Part shown: positions 11,454-22,439 of the stretch, in pieces
How the letters are laid out: each line of letters opens with the position of its first letter
Numbering within the stretch: the stretch's first letter is position 1
Assembly (NCBI GenBank): GCA_036172665.1
Contig: CM069870.1
Location: 24,712,001-24,776,000, forward strand
Length of the DNA stretch: 64,000 nt
Direction: 5' to 3'
Source: Prosopocoilus inquinatus
Lineage: Eukaryota > Arthropoda > Insecta > Coleoptera > Lucanidae
Position numbers and translations under genes: made by a program
The notes under the pieces: model-generated
Databases searched by the model: none
Told to the model about the DNA's origin: nothing
The model's input: the letters and a program-made list of their open reading frames with translations, nothing else

Positions 11454-11990
11454 TTTAAATATTCAAATTATTGATAATAATGGCTCCACAAACGAATGCC
11501 CCCATCTAATTTCCTATTTTCTTTTTTCTTTTTTTTTTGAAAAATCAAAAATAATCAAAGTGTTATCACTGACGCTATTAATTTGTTTTCCCCGGCCCTC
11601 CTGCAATACTTAACTAACTTTATTTACGTGCCTCGGCAGTAGTAGTTACGTGAATGGCGTGTTTACTTTTCTTTCACTTTCCAAAACGCCACGCCATTTA
11701 TAGCCTAACTTTCTCTAATTTAATTATTCTACGTCAACGATTTAATCACAATCGCTCGTCAGACTTTATTTGTGAACAGCAATAAGCACCGCATCGATAA
11801 GAAAAAAAAATATTGTTTGGCAGAAACTAATAACTCTAAGTATGCTCAACATTAATCTCCCTGATAAAAGGTTGTTAGCATGGTTTGTTCCGAAAATAGA
11901 GGTGTGAAAAAAAAATTATAATTTTTTTTTTTGGTATGTCATCAAGACTCAAGACTGCCTGCCTGCTAGCCTATTATTGCGAGCGAATAC
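11454..11990. other. Non-coding, nothing recognised
   Basis: AT-rich with poly-T and poly-A runs; the GC share rises toward the right. Confidence 0.5.
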
Positions 11991-12720
11991 TACAACGGCC
12001 GCCGCGATTGCGGTAACAAAACGGTACTAAAACGGTGGAAAGGTAACCTATTTAGCGCTAGCGAGCGTTGAACTTTCGAGGTTACGTAGGGTAGGAGGGG
12101 TGGTGGGGGGGAGCCTCAAAACGCAACACCCATTGGCTAAACCTAGGGACATGTGCTGTTTTCGCACACAACCTCCATTTAATTTCATCTTGCCCCAGAT
12201 TCACGGTACTAGCCGCCTGTGAGGTGAACGAACTAGCCTCCGGACGGTCCCCGCCTGACCTCGTTTAACACCACTGTACAATACGAGCCTCGGCGCGCGT
12301 ACACTATACGTAAAGGTTGGCAGCATCGGAGCGCCCCCGACGAGGCTACGTTCGCTGACACGGATCTTTAAACCTCGAGCTGTTTGTAAAATTAAAAGTG
12401 AGTGAAGAAGGAAAGGGACGAAAGACGTCAGAGACAAAGACGGCGGATCGTGTGGAAGGCCGCGGTGCAATGAACTACTCTCCGTCTAGGAACGCGTTGC
12501 CCTAGATACCGCGATGTTTATAACACTGAAAAGTGAAAACCTTTGGTAATAATGCGTGCGCTCGGCGTAGAGGCTAACCCGATCGCCAAGTCCAAAAAGC
12601 AAAAGGATTAAGAACTTTTTTTTTTTCTCTTTTGTTCGCCTGCACCTACTACTACTACTACCACTACTTTCTTGGCACCTGCTGCGCTCATTGCCCAATT
12701 AATTCCGATCATCATCGATG
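11990..12720. promoter_or_regulatory. CpG-richer block, possible promoter or 5' UTR
   Basis: CpG dinucleotides and GC are clearly higher than in the surroundings. A G-rich run (about 12088-12111) has at least four short G tracts and could form a quadruplex. Frames on both strands are open for up to about 90 codons, which base composition alone would explain. It lies about 400-1100 bases downstream of the minus-strand exon at 13118-13259, so it could be intronic regulatory sequence of that gene. Confidence 0.3.
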
Positions 12721-12874
12721 TTATTTAGAACTGGCTAAATATAACAACAAAAGGTAGGTTAGTTATGTTACTGCTAGGGCGACAACAACAGAAATAAATT
12801 AGGACCTGCCAATAAATTAATCACATGCTAAGCCCACTTCCTTTCGTGTACCTATAGGCAAGACGAAATTCAAT

Positions 12875-12931
12875 ACTCTCTTTAAATCCAAGCTGGTCTT
12901 CTCCAAAAAATCAAAGCTGGTCTTCTCCAAA
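12875..12931 (+). repeat. Short tandem duplication
   Basis: AAGCTGGTCTTCTCCAAA occurs twice in a row with a period of about 26 bases. Confidence 0.7.
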
Positions 12932-13117
12932 GTAATTTGGCCATTACGCAACGTCCCCATTACTTCAGAAATCCAAAAAGAATATTGAAGAGGGACTCGT
13001 CAGCAAAATTACTTTGTAAGTTTTGACCTTTGGACCATTTAGTGATCTCTGAGGTGCTATATCTTTTCCCCCAAAAAAATGAAAAGAGATTGCCAAGTCG
13101 GAAAAAAAATTGCTAAC

Positions 13118-13259
13118 CTGCTAGGACTCTTCCCAATAGGTTTTCGCTGTCCTGCGGAGGCGCCGCCGACGTCTGCAGAACGTGGTCACTTTCAATTTCC
13201 ATGTCTTCAACGGGACCGGCGGTAACGCACGCCGTCTCCTTGTATTCGTTAACAGTCAT
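13118..13259 (-). CDS. First coding exon of an unrecognised gene
   Basis: An ATG at 13257-13259 (A at -3) opens a 47-codon stretch beginning MTVNEYKET and ending ENLLGRVLA. It is followed by G|GTTAGC, a usable though not ideal splice donor, with an in-frame stop just beyond it if unspliced. The peptide is acidic (EDMEIESDH) and the exon is far more GC-rich, with mainly G/C third positions, than the DNA around it, which argues for real coding. An in-frame Met further upstream would add a low-complexity IIII stretch, so I chose the later start. I do not recognise the protein: no domain is visible in 47 residues. The CpG-rich DNA just upstream fits a promoter. Downstream exons must lie at lower coordinates and were not found in this window, so a long first intron is likely. 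A transcribed but non-coding exon is the main alternative. Confidence 0.45.
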
Positions 13260-13665
13260 TATTATTATTATATTTTTTTTAAAGCGACGGACACAGTTCA
13301 ATAATTATTATTATTATAAATTCGGAAGAGAAAAAGAATTTCCGTGGTGGTCCGTCGTCCGATGGATGCGCGTTTTATCAGCGAAGAACTGGCGCAAAGT
13401 TAGGTTATGTGCCTCGCGCTGGTAATAATTCGCCGCTACTTCGCGCACTGAACAGCGAGAGTCGTTCTGCGAGTGCTTGGTCTGACCCACTAACTCAGTT
13501 CCTTCGCGGGTCAGCGCACTCTAGTCTTACCTATTCTGTGGACGCTTTTGCTACCTACCTGCCAGGAGAATGCTCGTGGAAAAGGGGCGCTCGTGCTTTC
13601 GCTTTTTTCGGACGCGACGAGCAAGTGACGAGCATTTCTTTCACGACGATGCCGATGGTTTAATA
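13260..13665 (-). promoter_or_regulatory. Candidate 5' UTR and promoter for the exon at 13118-13259
   Basis: CpG-rich sequence directly upstream of the minus-strand start codon. An insect-type initiator TCAGT is present on the minus strand at 13451-13447; no TATA box is seen about 30 bases before it. A plus-strand frame at 13409-13663 is open, which I attribute to base composition. Confidence 0.35.
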
Positions 13666-14754
13666 ATCTCTACTTTTCTAGGCTACTACTTTCACTTCTC
13701 TAGGTTGTTCAAACAATTGTTGCTGATGATGACATGACGCGGCGGTTTGTTTACAGAAAGGCACAGTATTATTTTTTTCCTTTTTGAATGAAATAGTTGT
13801 TAAAACCACCATAACCTTTTCATATGTCCAAAAGGGGACAAACTGAGATATCTCAAGTATATTAAAAATTACTTAATTATAGGCTTACCATAATCATGAA
13901 GCTCTAAATCGATACAGGAGTGGGAAATCAGGATAGCAAAAAATGTTAAAAAAACCAGATACATAAGGTACCCAAAGTACGCTGAAGTCCACTGAAGCAA
14001 ACAATTAAATTATTTTAATTATTTTTTTGTACCATTTACATTTTAAATTAATCAATTTTCCATTTCAAATCAGAATTAAATGACTCGTTGCTATTCTACC
14101 GTGCGACGTACACTACTGTCGAAAAGTTTTAAGACGAAAAACAGAAAATCTGTTAGAATTTGAGCCTTATTGAAGCAGTTCGTCTGAATCTAGAACCTTC
14201 TGCATTTGAGCCTCCCCGTTTCTCTCTCTCTCTCTCATGACGAGCGGTTGAGCATAAAATTCATCCACGAGAGCAGGTAATCTGTTAAGCATTGAGTATG
14301 GAAATTCCAGGTAATGGGAACTGCGTAATTTGTTTTGTATTATGATTTTTATTACAGTAAATATTAATAAAATTAAGTGAGGTATATAGTTATATTTTGT
14401 AGTCATGTTTAGTTTAAAATTGTCTTTACTTTAATGTTAACCCGGCATTGGTCACTATGGTATATGAGAGTCTCTCTAATAAGGTTTTTTTTCGGTTTTC
14501 CAGTTATATTTCAGGCCTGAAACTTCATCTAATAGTTTTTACCACTTTCTTATCTTTGGTAATCTAGGTCCCATTCAAATTCGTTAACTTACTTACTTTT
14601 CTCAAAACATCCCTTTGATTTACATTGTGTCTGTCGATGTGAGACTTTCTCTCACGGCGCGACACGACTAACGCCGGCTTAATAAAAATAATACCTACCC
14701 GGGTTTTGTTATATTCTGCATCTTTTATGATTCAATTTAAATTTACATATTAAA
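13666..14754. other. Non-coding, nothing recognised
   Basis: AT-rich. A (TC)n tract lies at about 14219-14237. The minus-strand frame at 14167-14406 has no family resemblance. Confidence 0.5.
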
Positions 14755-15144
14755 ATTGAAGGGTACAGGGGAAAAACGGCTTTAGTTCACTTTTTACTGA
14801 AAATGAGCTTGGGGTGCCATCTAGTAGTAGTTTAGGAATTCTTTAAGATACCGAACCGACAAAATGGTAATAATGGTTGGAGTCCGTTGAAATACACTAG
14901 AAGATTCTTTACACTGGGGAAAAACGGCTTCAGTCCGCGCGCGCCTTGGGTAGAACGAAGAAGTTGTAATTTTTCTTAAACTTATCTTCACTTTTCTACG
15001 TTTTAATAAACACATAATCCAATCACATAATGGTTTTTGAGTATTTTTACCTGAAGCATGTAAGAGTAGGAAAAATTTAAATTTGATTTTTCTCTAAATT
15101 CGTTAGAATGGACTAAAGCCGTTCTTCCCCTGTACCCTTCAATT
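14755..15144. mobile_element. MITE with ~32-bp terminal inverted repeats
   Basis: The left end AATTGAAGGGTACAGGGGAA continues into ACGGCTTTAGT; the right end is its reverse complement with about one mismatch. Length is 390 bases. An internal partial repeat of the end (GGGGAAAAACGGCTTCAGT near 14918) suggests an earlier internal duplication. Confidence 0.75.
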
Positions 15145-15903
15145 GTTAACAAACATTGAAAAATATTAAATCAAAATGTTTTAAACCGCCCTAAGTTTGG
15201 AATGCGTTTAAATTTAAATTTCAACTTTGAACAGTAAACTTAAATAGATATCATTTGCGACATAGGACCAACGATGCCTTTTATTATTACTGGAAACCGT
15301 AACCAATATTTATTTAGCTTGCTTCAGCAGTACCATAAAAGCTAAATGTTGTTAAGGTTCATAATTGCAAAGCACGGATATTTGTACGGTCAGTGGTGTT
15401 GCTTTTCATCTTAAAACTTTTCGACATTCGTGTACCGGCCAGCAAAAGAAGGCAGAGTTGCCAGATTTTTTTTGTTAACCGTCTTACAAAAAGTAGACCA
15501 GTTACACCAAAATCTGAAGTGTAGAAATATTATTAACTTTATTTGAAATATTAGGGCTTAGTGAAAGAACTGAGAAAAAATGGAAATTCTATCTGAATAC
15601 AGAAATAATTTAAAAAAAAATAATAAAATACTTTGACAGTTTATTGTCTTTTTTTCTTTTTTTTGCATTAAAATAATGACAGCGGTGGAACCCCTACGTT
15701 TGAATGTGCAAATAAATTTATAATACAATCACGTGAAAGAATAAAACAATCCATGTTTATAACATAATATTACGAATTTAGGGCTGGTTTTAATTTATTT
15801 TATAAGTAAAAGTTTAATATATTTTTATACTAATTTACTCAATGCGGAATATTAACTAATTTATTTAAACATAAGCTGAACGAGCGATAGTAAACTCTAA
15901 TGC
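15145..15903. other. Non-coding, nothing recognised
   Basis: AT-rich with poly-A/T runs; no supported feature. Confidence 0.5.
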
Positions 15904-16122
15904 GAACTGCCTTTTGTTTTCCCATCCGATCGCTTAAATAAGCCGGGTTGTTTTACGAGATTTTTTTATATAGCCAAGGTTCCAGGCAGACGACTGTCTA
16001 TCGAAGTTTGAACTGCCTTTTATTTCCCCGGCCGATCGCTTAAATAAGCCGGACTGTTTTACGAGATTTTTTGATATAGCTAAGGTTCCAGGCCGCACGG
16101 CAGACGACTGCCTATCGGAATT
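15904..16122 (+). repeat. Tandem duplication, ~106-bp period
   Basis: Two successive copies both begin GAACTGCCTTTT and share GATCGCTTAAATAAGCCGG, GTTTTACGAGATTTTTT and AAGGTTCCAGGC. Copies begin at 15904 and 16010. The second carries a short extra GC-rich insert near its end. Confidence 0.8.
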
Positions 16123-16244
16123 TCTTCACGGAAGCTTCGAAACGCACTACGCTCTGACGCATATGGCTTTCGTCAGGTGACGTTGAATCATCATAATAAT
16201 AATAAGTAAAGAGTATTAACTATTATTATAATAAATTAAGTTGA

Positions 16245-16476
16245 TTCTTGTCCGATGAGAAATGTAAGTAAAAAGTCTTTTTAATATTGAACCGGACAGA
16301 ATTATGATTAGAAATACACTCAACGTTTCACTACAGATTAATAGCTTCGTTATTTACTTTCTCCACTACTGAGAAAGCTATTAATCTATTGCGCAACGTT
16401 GAGTGTATTTCCAATCACAATTCTGTCGGGTTCAAGATTAAAAAAACTTTTTACTTACATTTCTCATCGGACAAGA
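16245..16476. mobile_element. Foldback element, 'CGGACAAG' family (copy 1)
   Basis: TCTTGTCCGATGAGAAATGT at the left mirrors ACATTTCTCATCGGACAAGA at the right, and long arms continue through ACCGGACAGAATTATGATTA. The apex holds a degenerate version of the hammerhead-like motif seen at 25403, 54140 and 54554; here CUGACGA has decayed to AUAACGA. Confidence 0.75.
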
Positions 16477-17763
16477 TTTTTTCTTATTATCGATAGGAAA
16501 ACAAGAAATTCGTTCCTATTTCTCAATTACGTCATTTGTTTCTGAATGATTATTTCAATGAATTGCTATCATGCTACAAAAAAGCGTAAAGTTTCGGAAT
16601 GCATTGAAATAATAACTCGAGAACTCGAAAAAAAAAAACGAAATAATTGAAAAATAAGAACGAAATTCGTGTTTTCATTTTTTTTTCATTTCATTTCTAT
16701 TCATATTATTTTAGGCGACACTTTAACTCCACCTGTATTTCCTAATGTAGTGTGTATAAAGAGTAGTTCACAATCACAATAAATTGTGAATTTTTTTAAT
16801 TTTTGACATAGGAGGCTATAATTTCATAATTAGCTATAACTTTTCATTTTGAACGATTTATTCTTACGACATGTTTCTAAAATACACTTTACTCTTTAGC
16901 GGCCTTTATTTCTCGGTGTCCGCGCTGTATACCGTTCAAGAGAAATTTCATCTGACATTTGCCAATTTGATTTTAAGAGACGCAGAAGCGTCCTACAACA
17001 ATAAATTTTTATAAAAATTGATAATAAAAAAAATTTCCATTTGTAGTACATTTTTTAACATTTTATGTTTGATTTCGGAAAAATTATTCAAGCAATTAAA
17101 AACAAACGAAAAACGCTTTCTACAATCGAGAAACTCACTACAAATGAAAGAATTCGTGACTAAAGTAAAAAAAAGAACAAATGATAATCGTACATGTAAA
17201 AGAAAAGAATTGAAAACGAATTGTAGATTTTAAAAAAATAACAATAATAAGGAACGTTTAAGACAAGTATGTCTTGAATATTTGTCATGAAATATTTAAT
17301 ATTTAAAGAAATTTTAAATCTACGGTTCACTTGGGAGTTTTCATTTTTTTAAATTTTTATACAACGATCGTCACTTGTTTTTTACTTACTCTTATCGGGA
17401 ATTTTTATTTGGACTGTGTTTCTCGATTGCCAAAACGCTTTCCATTTCTTGCTGCTCTAACTGTTTACTACTTTTCTTTCAGAAATGTATTATCTCATGT
17501 CTGTGTGCAGCGTTACATGATTCGGACTGTATAATTAGAAGTGTTACAAATGTTATGTAGGAGAATTAATTTATTTAAGCGTGAAAAGGTATGACAATCA
17601 TCTCCTTTTCTCTGCTTAGAATAAGGTTATGAGATGAATGAGGTAAGGTAATCAGAATTACGGCTTTTTAAATTTAAGCCAGAAAATAAAACCCCTTCCA
17701 CCCTAAAGTTAACACAGCCTTATCTATTGGTGAAATCTGGTGAAAAATGTATTTTATAACCGA
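16477..17763. other. Non-coding, nothing recognised
   Basis: AT-rich; several open frames (17018-17560) encode low-complexity or unremarkable peptides with no family signature. Confidence 0.45.
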
Positions 17764-18043
17764 CAGTGGTTTCCAAACTTTGTTACCATGGCCCCCTTTA
17801 AAAAAAAACTATAATCTTGACGCCTCCACCTCTGCCTTTATTTCTTAATAAATATAATACAGAAGTTTATTTGAAAGTAAGCACTTTTTTAATAAATAAT
17901 TCAAATATTGACTTGTGCACACATATAACTATGTAATAGCACCAAATATACTGATTTGATTTTATTAATATATTAATATATATTTTGTTACGAAAATTAC
18001 AATTTTGTTACACTTTTCGCGCCTCTCAGTTTGAAAATCGCTG
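17764..18043. mobile_element. hAT-type MITE, 280 bp
   Basis: The left end CAGTGGTTTCCAAACTTTG and the right end CAGTTTGAAAATCGCTG (inverted: CAGCGATTTTCAAACTG) form the hAT-type TIR pair. The interior is AT-rich and non-coding. Flanking octamers are only partly alike, so the target-site duplication has decayed. Confidence 0.7.
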
Positions 18044-18109
18044 TTCTAACTGGTGAATTTTGAATGACTTATACTGGTAACACTTGCCACTGAATAATGT
18101 ATAACTAGA

Positions 18110-18155
18110 GAGGTATGAAGGAAGCCGCTTTAAGTAGAACACACTGTGTGTAATT
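18110..18155 (+). mobile_element. Solo terminus related to the foldback at 40057-40450
   Basis: GGTATGAAGGAAGCCGCTTTAAGTAGAACACACTGTG matches, with few changes, the right end of the 40057-40450 element (GGTATGAAAGAATCCGCTTTAAGTGGGACACCCTG). Only one end is visible here. Confidence 0.6.
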
Positions 18156-18234
18156 CTTTTAATAGTCTTCGCATATATCTACAAAATCACCTTAAAATGC
18201 AGATTTTTTTCAAGTTAGTATTAACAATGGATCG

Positions 18235-18480
18235 ACATATCTCTTCATCGGTCCACTGATTCATTAATCCACAAATTAATTTTCGATCCGTTGTTTCATC
18301 GGTCCATTATTTCATCTATTGATCTATCCAACCATCATTTCATCAACTCATCATCTTATCGTTATCAATCCACTGTTTTATCCGTCCACATCTATCGTCT
18401 ATCGCTTCATTGATCCATCGTTTCATCGATCCATTGCTTTATTAATCCATCGATTACTTCATCGACTCATCGAATGTGGT
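18235..18480 (+). repeat. Degenerate GATCCATCG minisatellite
   Basis: Repeats of the type TTCATCGATCCATTG recur at irregular 12-30-base spacing. The same repeat appears in reverse complement at 60270-60520. Confidence 0.7.
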
Positions 18481-18639
18481 TATATCAAAGTTTTCCATAC
18501 GTTTCCTGTGATATTACTCTCCATAGGACACATAGAAAAAAATTATATAGATACTGCAAATGGAAAATTTCAGCTTTTTTGGATAGTTAAAAGTAAAATT
18601 TTTTCGCTCAAAAACAACTTTACTCGATAACTTTTTGTG

Positions 18640-18770
18640 GTCAAACAATATCCTTAGTTTTATGCAATTTGTTTTCGATCATAGTGGGCCGTGGGTTGCA
18701 ATCCAATTTTTTGCAATTTGTTTTCGATCGTTGTAGGCTCGCAATGGTTTGCAATGCAAAAGGTTTTAAA
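18640..18770 (+). repeat. Short tandem duplication
   Basis: GCAATTTGTTTTCGATC occurs at about 18663 and 18714, a 51-base period, each followed by a variant of GTRGGCY. Confidence 0.6.
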
Positions 18771-18821
18771 ACTAAAAAAAATGCCTGTTTTAAAAGGATA
18801 CATCTACAACTTAAAGTGTTC

Positions 18822-19106
18822 ACTAATCGAATTATTTTTGTTGGAGAGAATGTGCACTGCGTACTATTTCTTCCTCGCTTTATTGTTCATTTGAAGACTC
18901 ATCAAATGACTTAAAGCAAGAATGAAATAAAATAGTACCGTAACCGAATTATTTTTGTTGAAGACAACACTGCACTGTGTATGCTGACGATGGTACTATT
19001 TAACCCTCACTTTAGTTATCAGATGACTAAAGCGAGAATTAAGTAGTACCTAAAATAGTATCTAGGATGTACTATTTCTTCCTCGCTTTAGTCATCATCA
19101 GATGAC
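18822..19106. repeat. Tandem palindromes, three related hairpins
   Basis: Two direct copies start CGAATTATTTTTGTTG (18825 and 18944). The first contains the palindrome GTACTATTTC...AAAATAGTAC (18861-18938), the second GGTACTATTT...AAGTAGTACC (18992-19050). A third half-copy begins at 19069. The loops centre on TCATCAAATGAC or TTATCAGATGAC. Confidence 0.7.
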
Positions 19107-19835
19107 AGATTTCGATCGCACTGTTAATACGTGCTTGACCATTTGTGATGAAGTGAAAATTGTTTGGAAAAAAATACCCTCACCCCGCAGGGTTTATGAT
19201 GTTTGTTATTCGGGACTAATTTCCTCCACGTGCAATTTTTTACTTTCGAATAAATTTACCAAAATATTTTTTAACGACCCGTCTAATTTTAAACAAAGCA
19301 CGTGGGTTTCGACCGCTTGCAAATCGCCGCCGCTACTTTTATGTAACGCAAGAGCGCGCGGTTGTTTTGCAAATTTAGAAATTCATTATCTTAATTATCG
19401 TCGTCGTTAGCGGTCGCCGAATTTCGAGAACAATCGAGCGGCCGCGGGTGAACAACCTGGCAACTGGGACATCGAACAAAACTGATCTTGATGACGTAAA
19501 CGGGCGAACGCGCACGACGACGGCACAAACTATTTATTTCATACTCATAAACAACTTTTGAATAGGAACAATTTTGTAACGCCTAACCACGAAATTTTGC
19601 AAATTCATTGTGACATTCTGTTTTCGTTTGGCAACGCGTATAGGTAAGTTTTGGGACGGTTTTTGTCGAATCGAACATTGCATGTGGTCACTATTATTTA
19701 TAATTACATGCCCGACACTCAACTCGAATGATATCATTGTTTATAATACTCGTACATGTTGCCATACAGAAATGTTTAAGTCTAAATACATTGTGACCGC
19801 AAAGACAAAGTTTAACGCTTATATTTTCATTAAAT
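19107..19835. other. Non-coding with a CpG-richer block
   Basis: About 19310-19530 is rich in CpG (including CGGTCGCCG and GCGGCCGCGG), unlike its surroundings, and could be a promoter or regulatory block. Open frames here show no domain. Confidence 0.35.
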
Positions 19836-20443
19836 CATCCAGGAAGACGTTGAATCATAAAGGCTGAACTCCACTGCGGCAGTACAAGTCAAGATAACCA
19901 AGATAACATAAATAAGTTAGATGTTTTGCAGTGTATAACCGAGTCTATGCGTTTACACAATACTTTTTAAACGCACCCTGTATATAAAATCTTCGTATAT
20001 ATGTAATACAAATGGAGCATAATAAATTAACGCGAGCTGTGAGTCACAAGTTGCAAATTGACCAACTATGCGCACGTCTTAAAAATTATTTTTCAGCTTG
20101 TGTCTTCATTAAATCATGCGGGATGTTATTGAATCGTAAAGGCTGAATTCCACTCTGTGTTTACACAATACTTTCTAAACGCACCCTGTATACTATACAA
20201 CCCTCGTATAAAATAATACAAGTTGAAGAAAATAAATTAACGTGAAGTGTGAATTAATAAGTTGCAAGTTGGCCAACTATGCGCATGTGGTTTTTAGTTC
20301 ATTTTTATGCAAGGCAACATACAACCCTCGTATAAAATAACACAAGTTGAAGAAAATAAATGAACGTGAGGTGTGAATTACAAGTTGCAAGTTGGCCAAC
20401 TATGCGCATGTGGTTTCTAGTTCATTTTTATGCAAGGAAGGCT
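19836..20443 (+). repeat. Complex tandem repeat (~278-bp and 124-bp periods)
   Basis: AATCATYCRGGA...AAAGGCTGAA near 19836 recurs at about 20113. Within the second large unit, a 124-base segment beginning ACAACCCTCGTATAAAATAA is repeated at 20197 and 20321, both ending in GCGCATGTGGTTTYTAGTTC. Each large unit contains the foldback-type end AAACGCACCCTGTATA. Confidence 0.8.
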
Positions 20444-20900
20444 TCCACCTTCAAATAAATTAAAATTTAGCTTACTGAGTAATTAGACTTTGTCTCCGAA
20501 AGTTTTCTAAGGTTTTTAAAAGTGAACTTAAAATTATACAAGAAGAAGACGAATAAAAAATGCCGAAAAATCAAACTGTGATTTTTACATTACTTACCTG
20601 CCAAGATTGGAAATATTGGTATTTGGTATTAAGCGAAAGTTAGAAACCAAGAAAAGAAAGAAAACAAGAAAACTGATTTTTGTCGAGAACGATTGTCTAA
20701 TAACAAATGTAAGAAACCAAAAAAATAGTTAACGCTATAAGAAAAACACTCGAATTTCGACTTTTCTCTGCGTCTAGAAATTAACAAAACGTTATTTTCT
20801 TAAAAAAAAGTAAAAAATTTCCTTCTTTAGATTAAGTAAAGAAGTAAAGAAAAACGCGATTTTTGTGTTTGGCGAACATGAGCAATTATTGTACGGTCGA
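20444..20900. other. Non-coding, nothing recognised
   Basis: A-rich. It lies where the internal region of the adjacent LTR element would start, but no gag, protease or reverse-transcriptase motif is visible. Confidence 0.5.
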
Positions 20901-20917
20901 TCCCACCGCTGCCACCA
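20901..20917 (-). mobile_element. Ty3/gypsy-type primer-binding site
   Basis: On the minus strand TGGTGGCAGCGGTGGGA begins two bases after the LTR end. It closely resembles the primer-binding sites (TGGTGTCAGAAGTGGGA type) that follow 5' LTRs of many arthropod Ty3/gypsy elements. Confidence 0.55.
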
Positions 20918-20919
20918 CG

Positions 20920-21709
20920 TGTGTAAAGTATTTATTACAAAGAAGAAAAAGTAATTACAGTGGACACGTTAGGTTTATATAAACCTTTTTTATTTATAAA
21001 ACAACAGTTACTATTTCTTCTAAAATATTTACAATAAATTCTGAATAACCCGGTATAGCTGAAAGAAGCAGGAAACACAGGCTGCTCAGTTTCATTTCAA
21101 TCAGCAGAACCACTTCATTTTAAATAAATAATAAGAAATATGAATGACATCTGTTGGAAATAATTAAGACATTATAAAATAAATAAAAGTAACATTAGTT
21201 TTCTCTTTCATTTAAATTTAAATTGTCAAGTGTTTTATAAATTACACGTATTTTCATTATAAATCCCCGATAAGTTCGATAATAAATTTTTTTGATAAGG
21301 ATTATAATTTTGAATTGGTTGCAAGCCGCGGGTTGGGGTGCCGAGTGCTGATGTGTCGCGGTCAGACGTTGAGACGCCGGCCGTTTCTTGTGAAATGCAG
21401 ATGTAATGATTTCTGGAAGGCACGCCGAACGTAGGAAGTATTCCAGAGAGGACGCGAAGAGTTCCATACATTCCCAGGGCGTATGAAGTAGCTTTATAAA
21501 CGGGATCAGGCACGCGCTTCGGACAGTTTTTTTTTTATGTGCTAGGCGAATAAACGGTGGAATATAGACGTGCTATTTGTTGTAGAAGTGATATTAGTGT
21601 ATTCTATTGCGTAGATGACTGATTTTTGTCGAGAATGTTATGTTTTATTAAAGTACTTGAAATTATTTAACGAATATTATTATTCTTCCGAACCCCCAAA
21701 GTCGTAACA
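20920..21709 (-). mobile_element. LTR of a Ty3/gypsy-like retrotransposon, internal region lost
   Basis: Read on the minus strand from 21709, the segment starts TGTTACGAC and ends TTTACACA, the expected TG...CA ends, over 790 bases. A TATAAAG at 21498-21492 and an AATAAA near the far end fit U3 promoter and R polyadenylation signals. The primer-binding site follows directly. No coding sequence remains beyond it, so this is a truncated 5' end. A 92-codon open frame inside (21235-21513) is explained as LTR sequence. Confidence 0.6.
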
Positions 21710-22439
21710 ATATCATAAATTCGTAATACTTATAAAAGGTCGAAGATCCAATTAAAAATAATGCGTTAATGGGTATTGTTGTTCGTCAGTATATCTTTTT
21801 ACATTTTTATTTACCGAAATTTCTTATTCTTTTCTCTTCACGTCCATTATAACTTTAGATTCATTTTGTTTCTTCTTAGGACTTCAATTTAATTAATATA
21901 TCGTGCAGTCATACTCTAGCAAAAGGTATGGAGTCAAAGATTTTTTTTTGAAAAATTGTTTAACTGCCTCAGTACTATTTGTATTAGGCAATTTCGTCTC
22001 TCTTTATGTGTTCGTCTTCATCTTGATTAAGTGTGAGTATATCCAGTTTTCATTCATCGAAACATTCTCTGACATTATTCTATTCTATTATTCTATTATT
22101 CTATCTTATCCTGTATCCATTATTTTCATTTATTTTATTTATTTTCTTACATACCGATTGTTTTCTCATTAACAAAAATACAAATATTAAAATATTCAAA
22201 TGTTACTTGAAAGCTTAGAACATAACTTAGTTTGAGATATGATATTTAGCAATTATTATTATTTATTTTATTTTTTATTTATCGATTGTTTTTTTTTTTC
22301 ATAAAAAAACAATACTTAGAATATAAATTATAAATATTACTGCGAAGCCTAGAACATATAACTTAATTTGAGACATACATAAGACAACAATTATTTATCA
22401 ATGTTACCACCACATGTTACGGTATAATTACGCCCACTT
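21710..22439. other. Non-coding, nothing recognised
   Basis: T-rich on this strand with ATTCTATTATTCTATT-like microrepeats near 22077-22105. Confidence 0.5.

Noticed and set aside
12201..12698. Two minus-strand frames in the CpG-rich block downstream of the 13118-13259 exon
   Set aside because: Considered as exon 2 of that gene, but they lack phase-matched acceptor evidence and look like GC-driven open frames.
16326..16360. A hammerhead at the apex of the 16.2-kb foldback
   Set aside because: The CUGANGA core has changed to AUAACGA and cannot form the catalytic core; kept only as a relative of the other copies.
19102..19410. A 102-codon plus-strand frame
   Set aside because: Begins inside a repeated palindrome and ends in a CpG-rich block; no domain or conserved pattern.
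21235..21513. A 92-codon minus-strand frame with protein-like composition
   Set aside because: It lies within the proposed LTR, overlaps a TATA-like box, and has an equally open alternative frame. No domain recognised.
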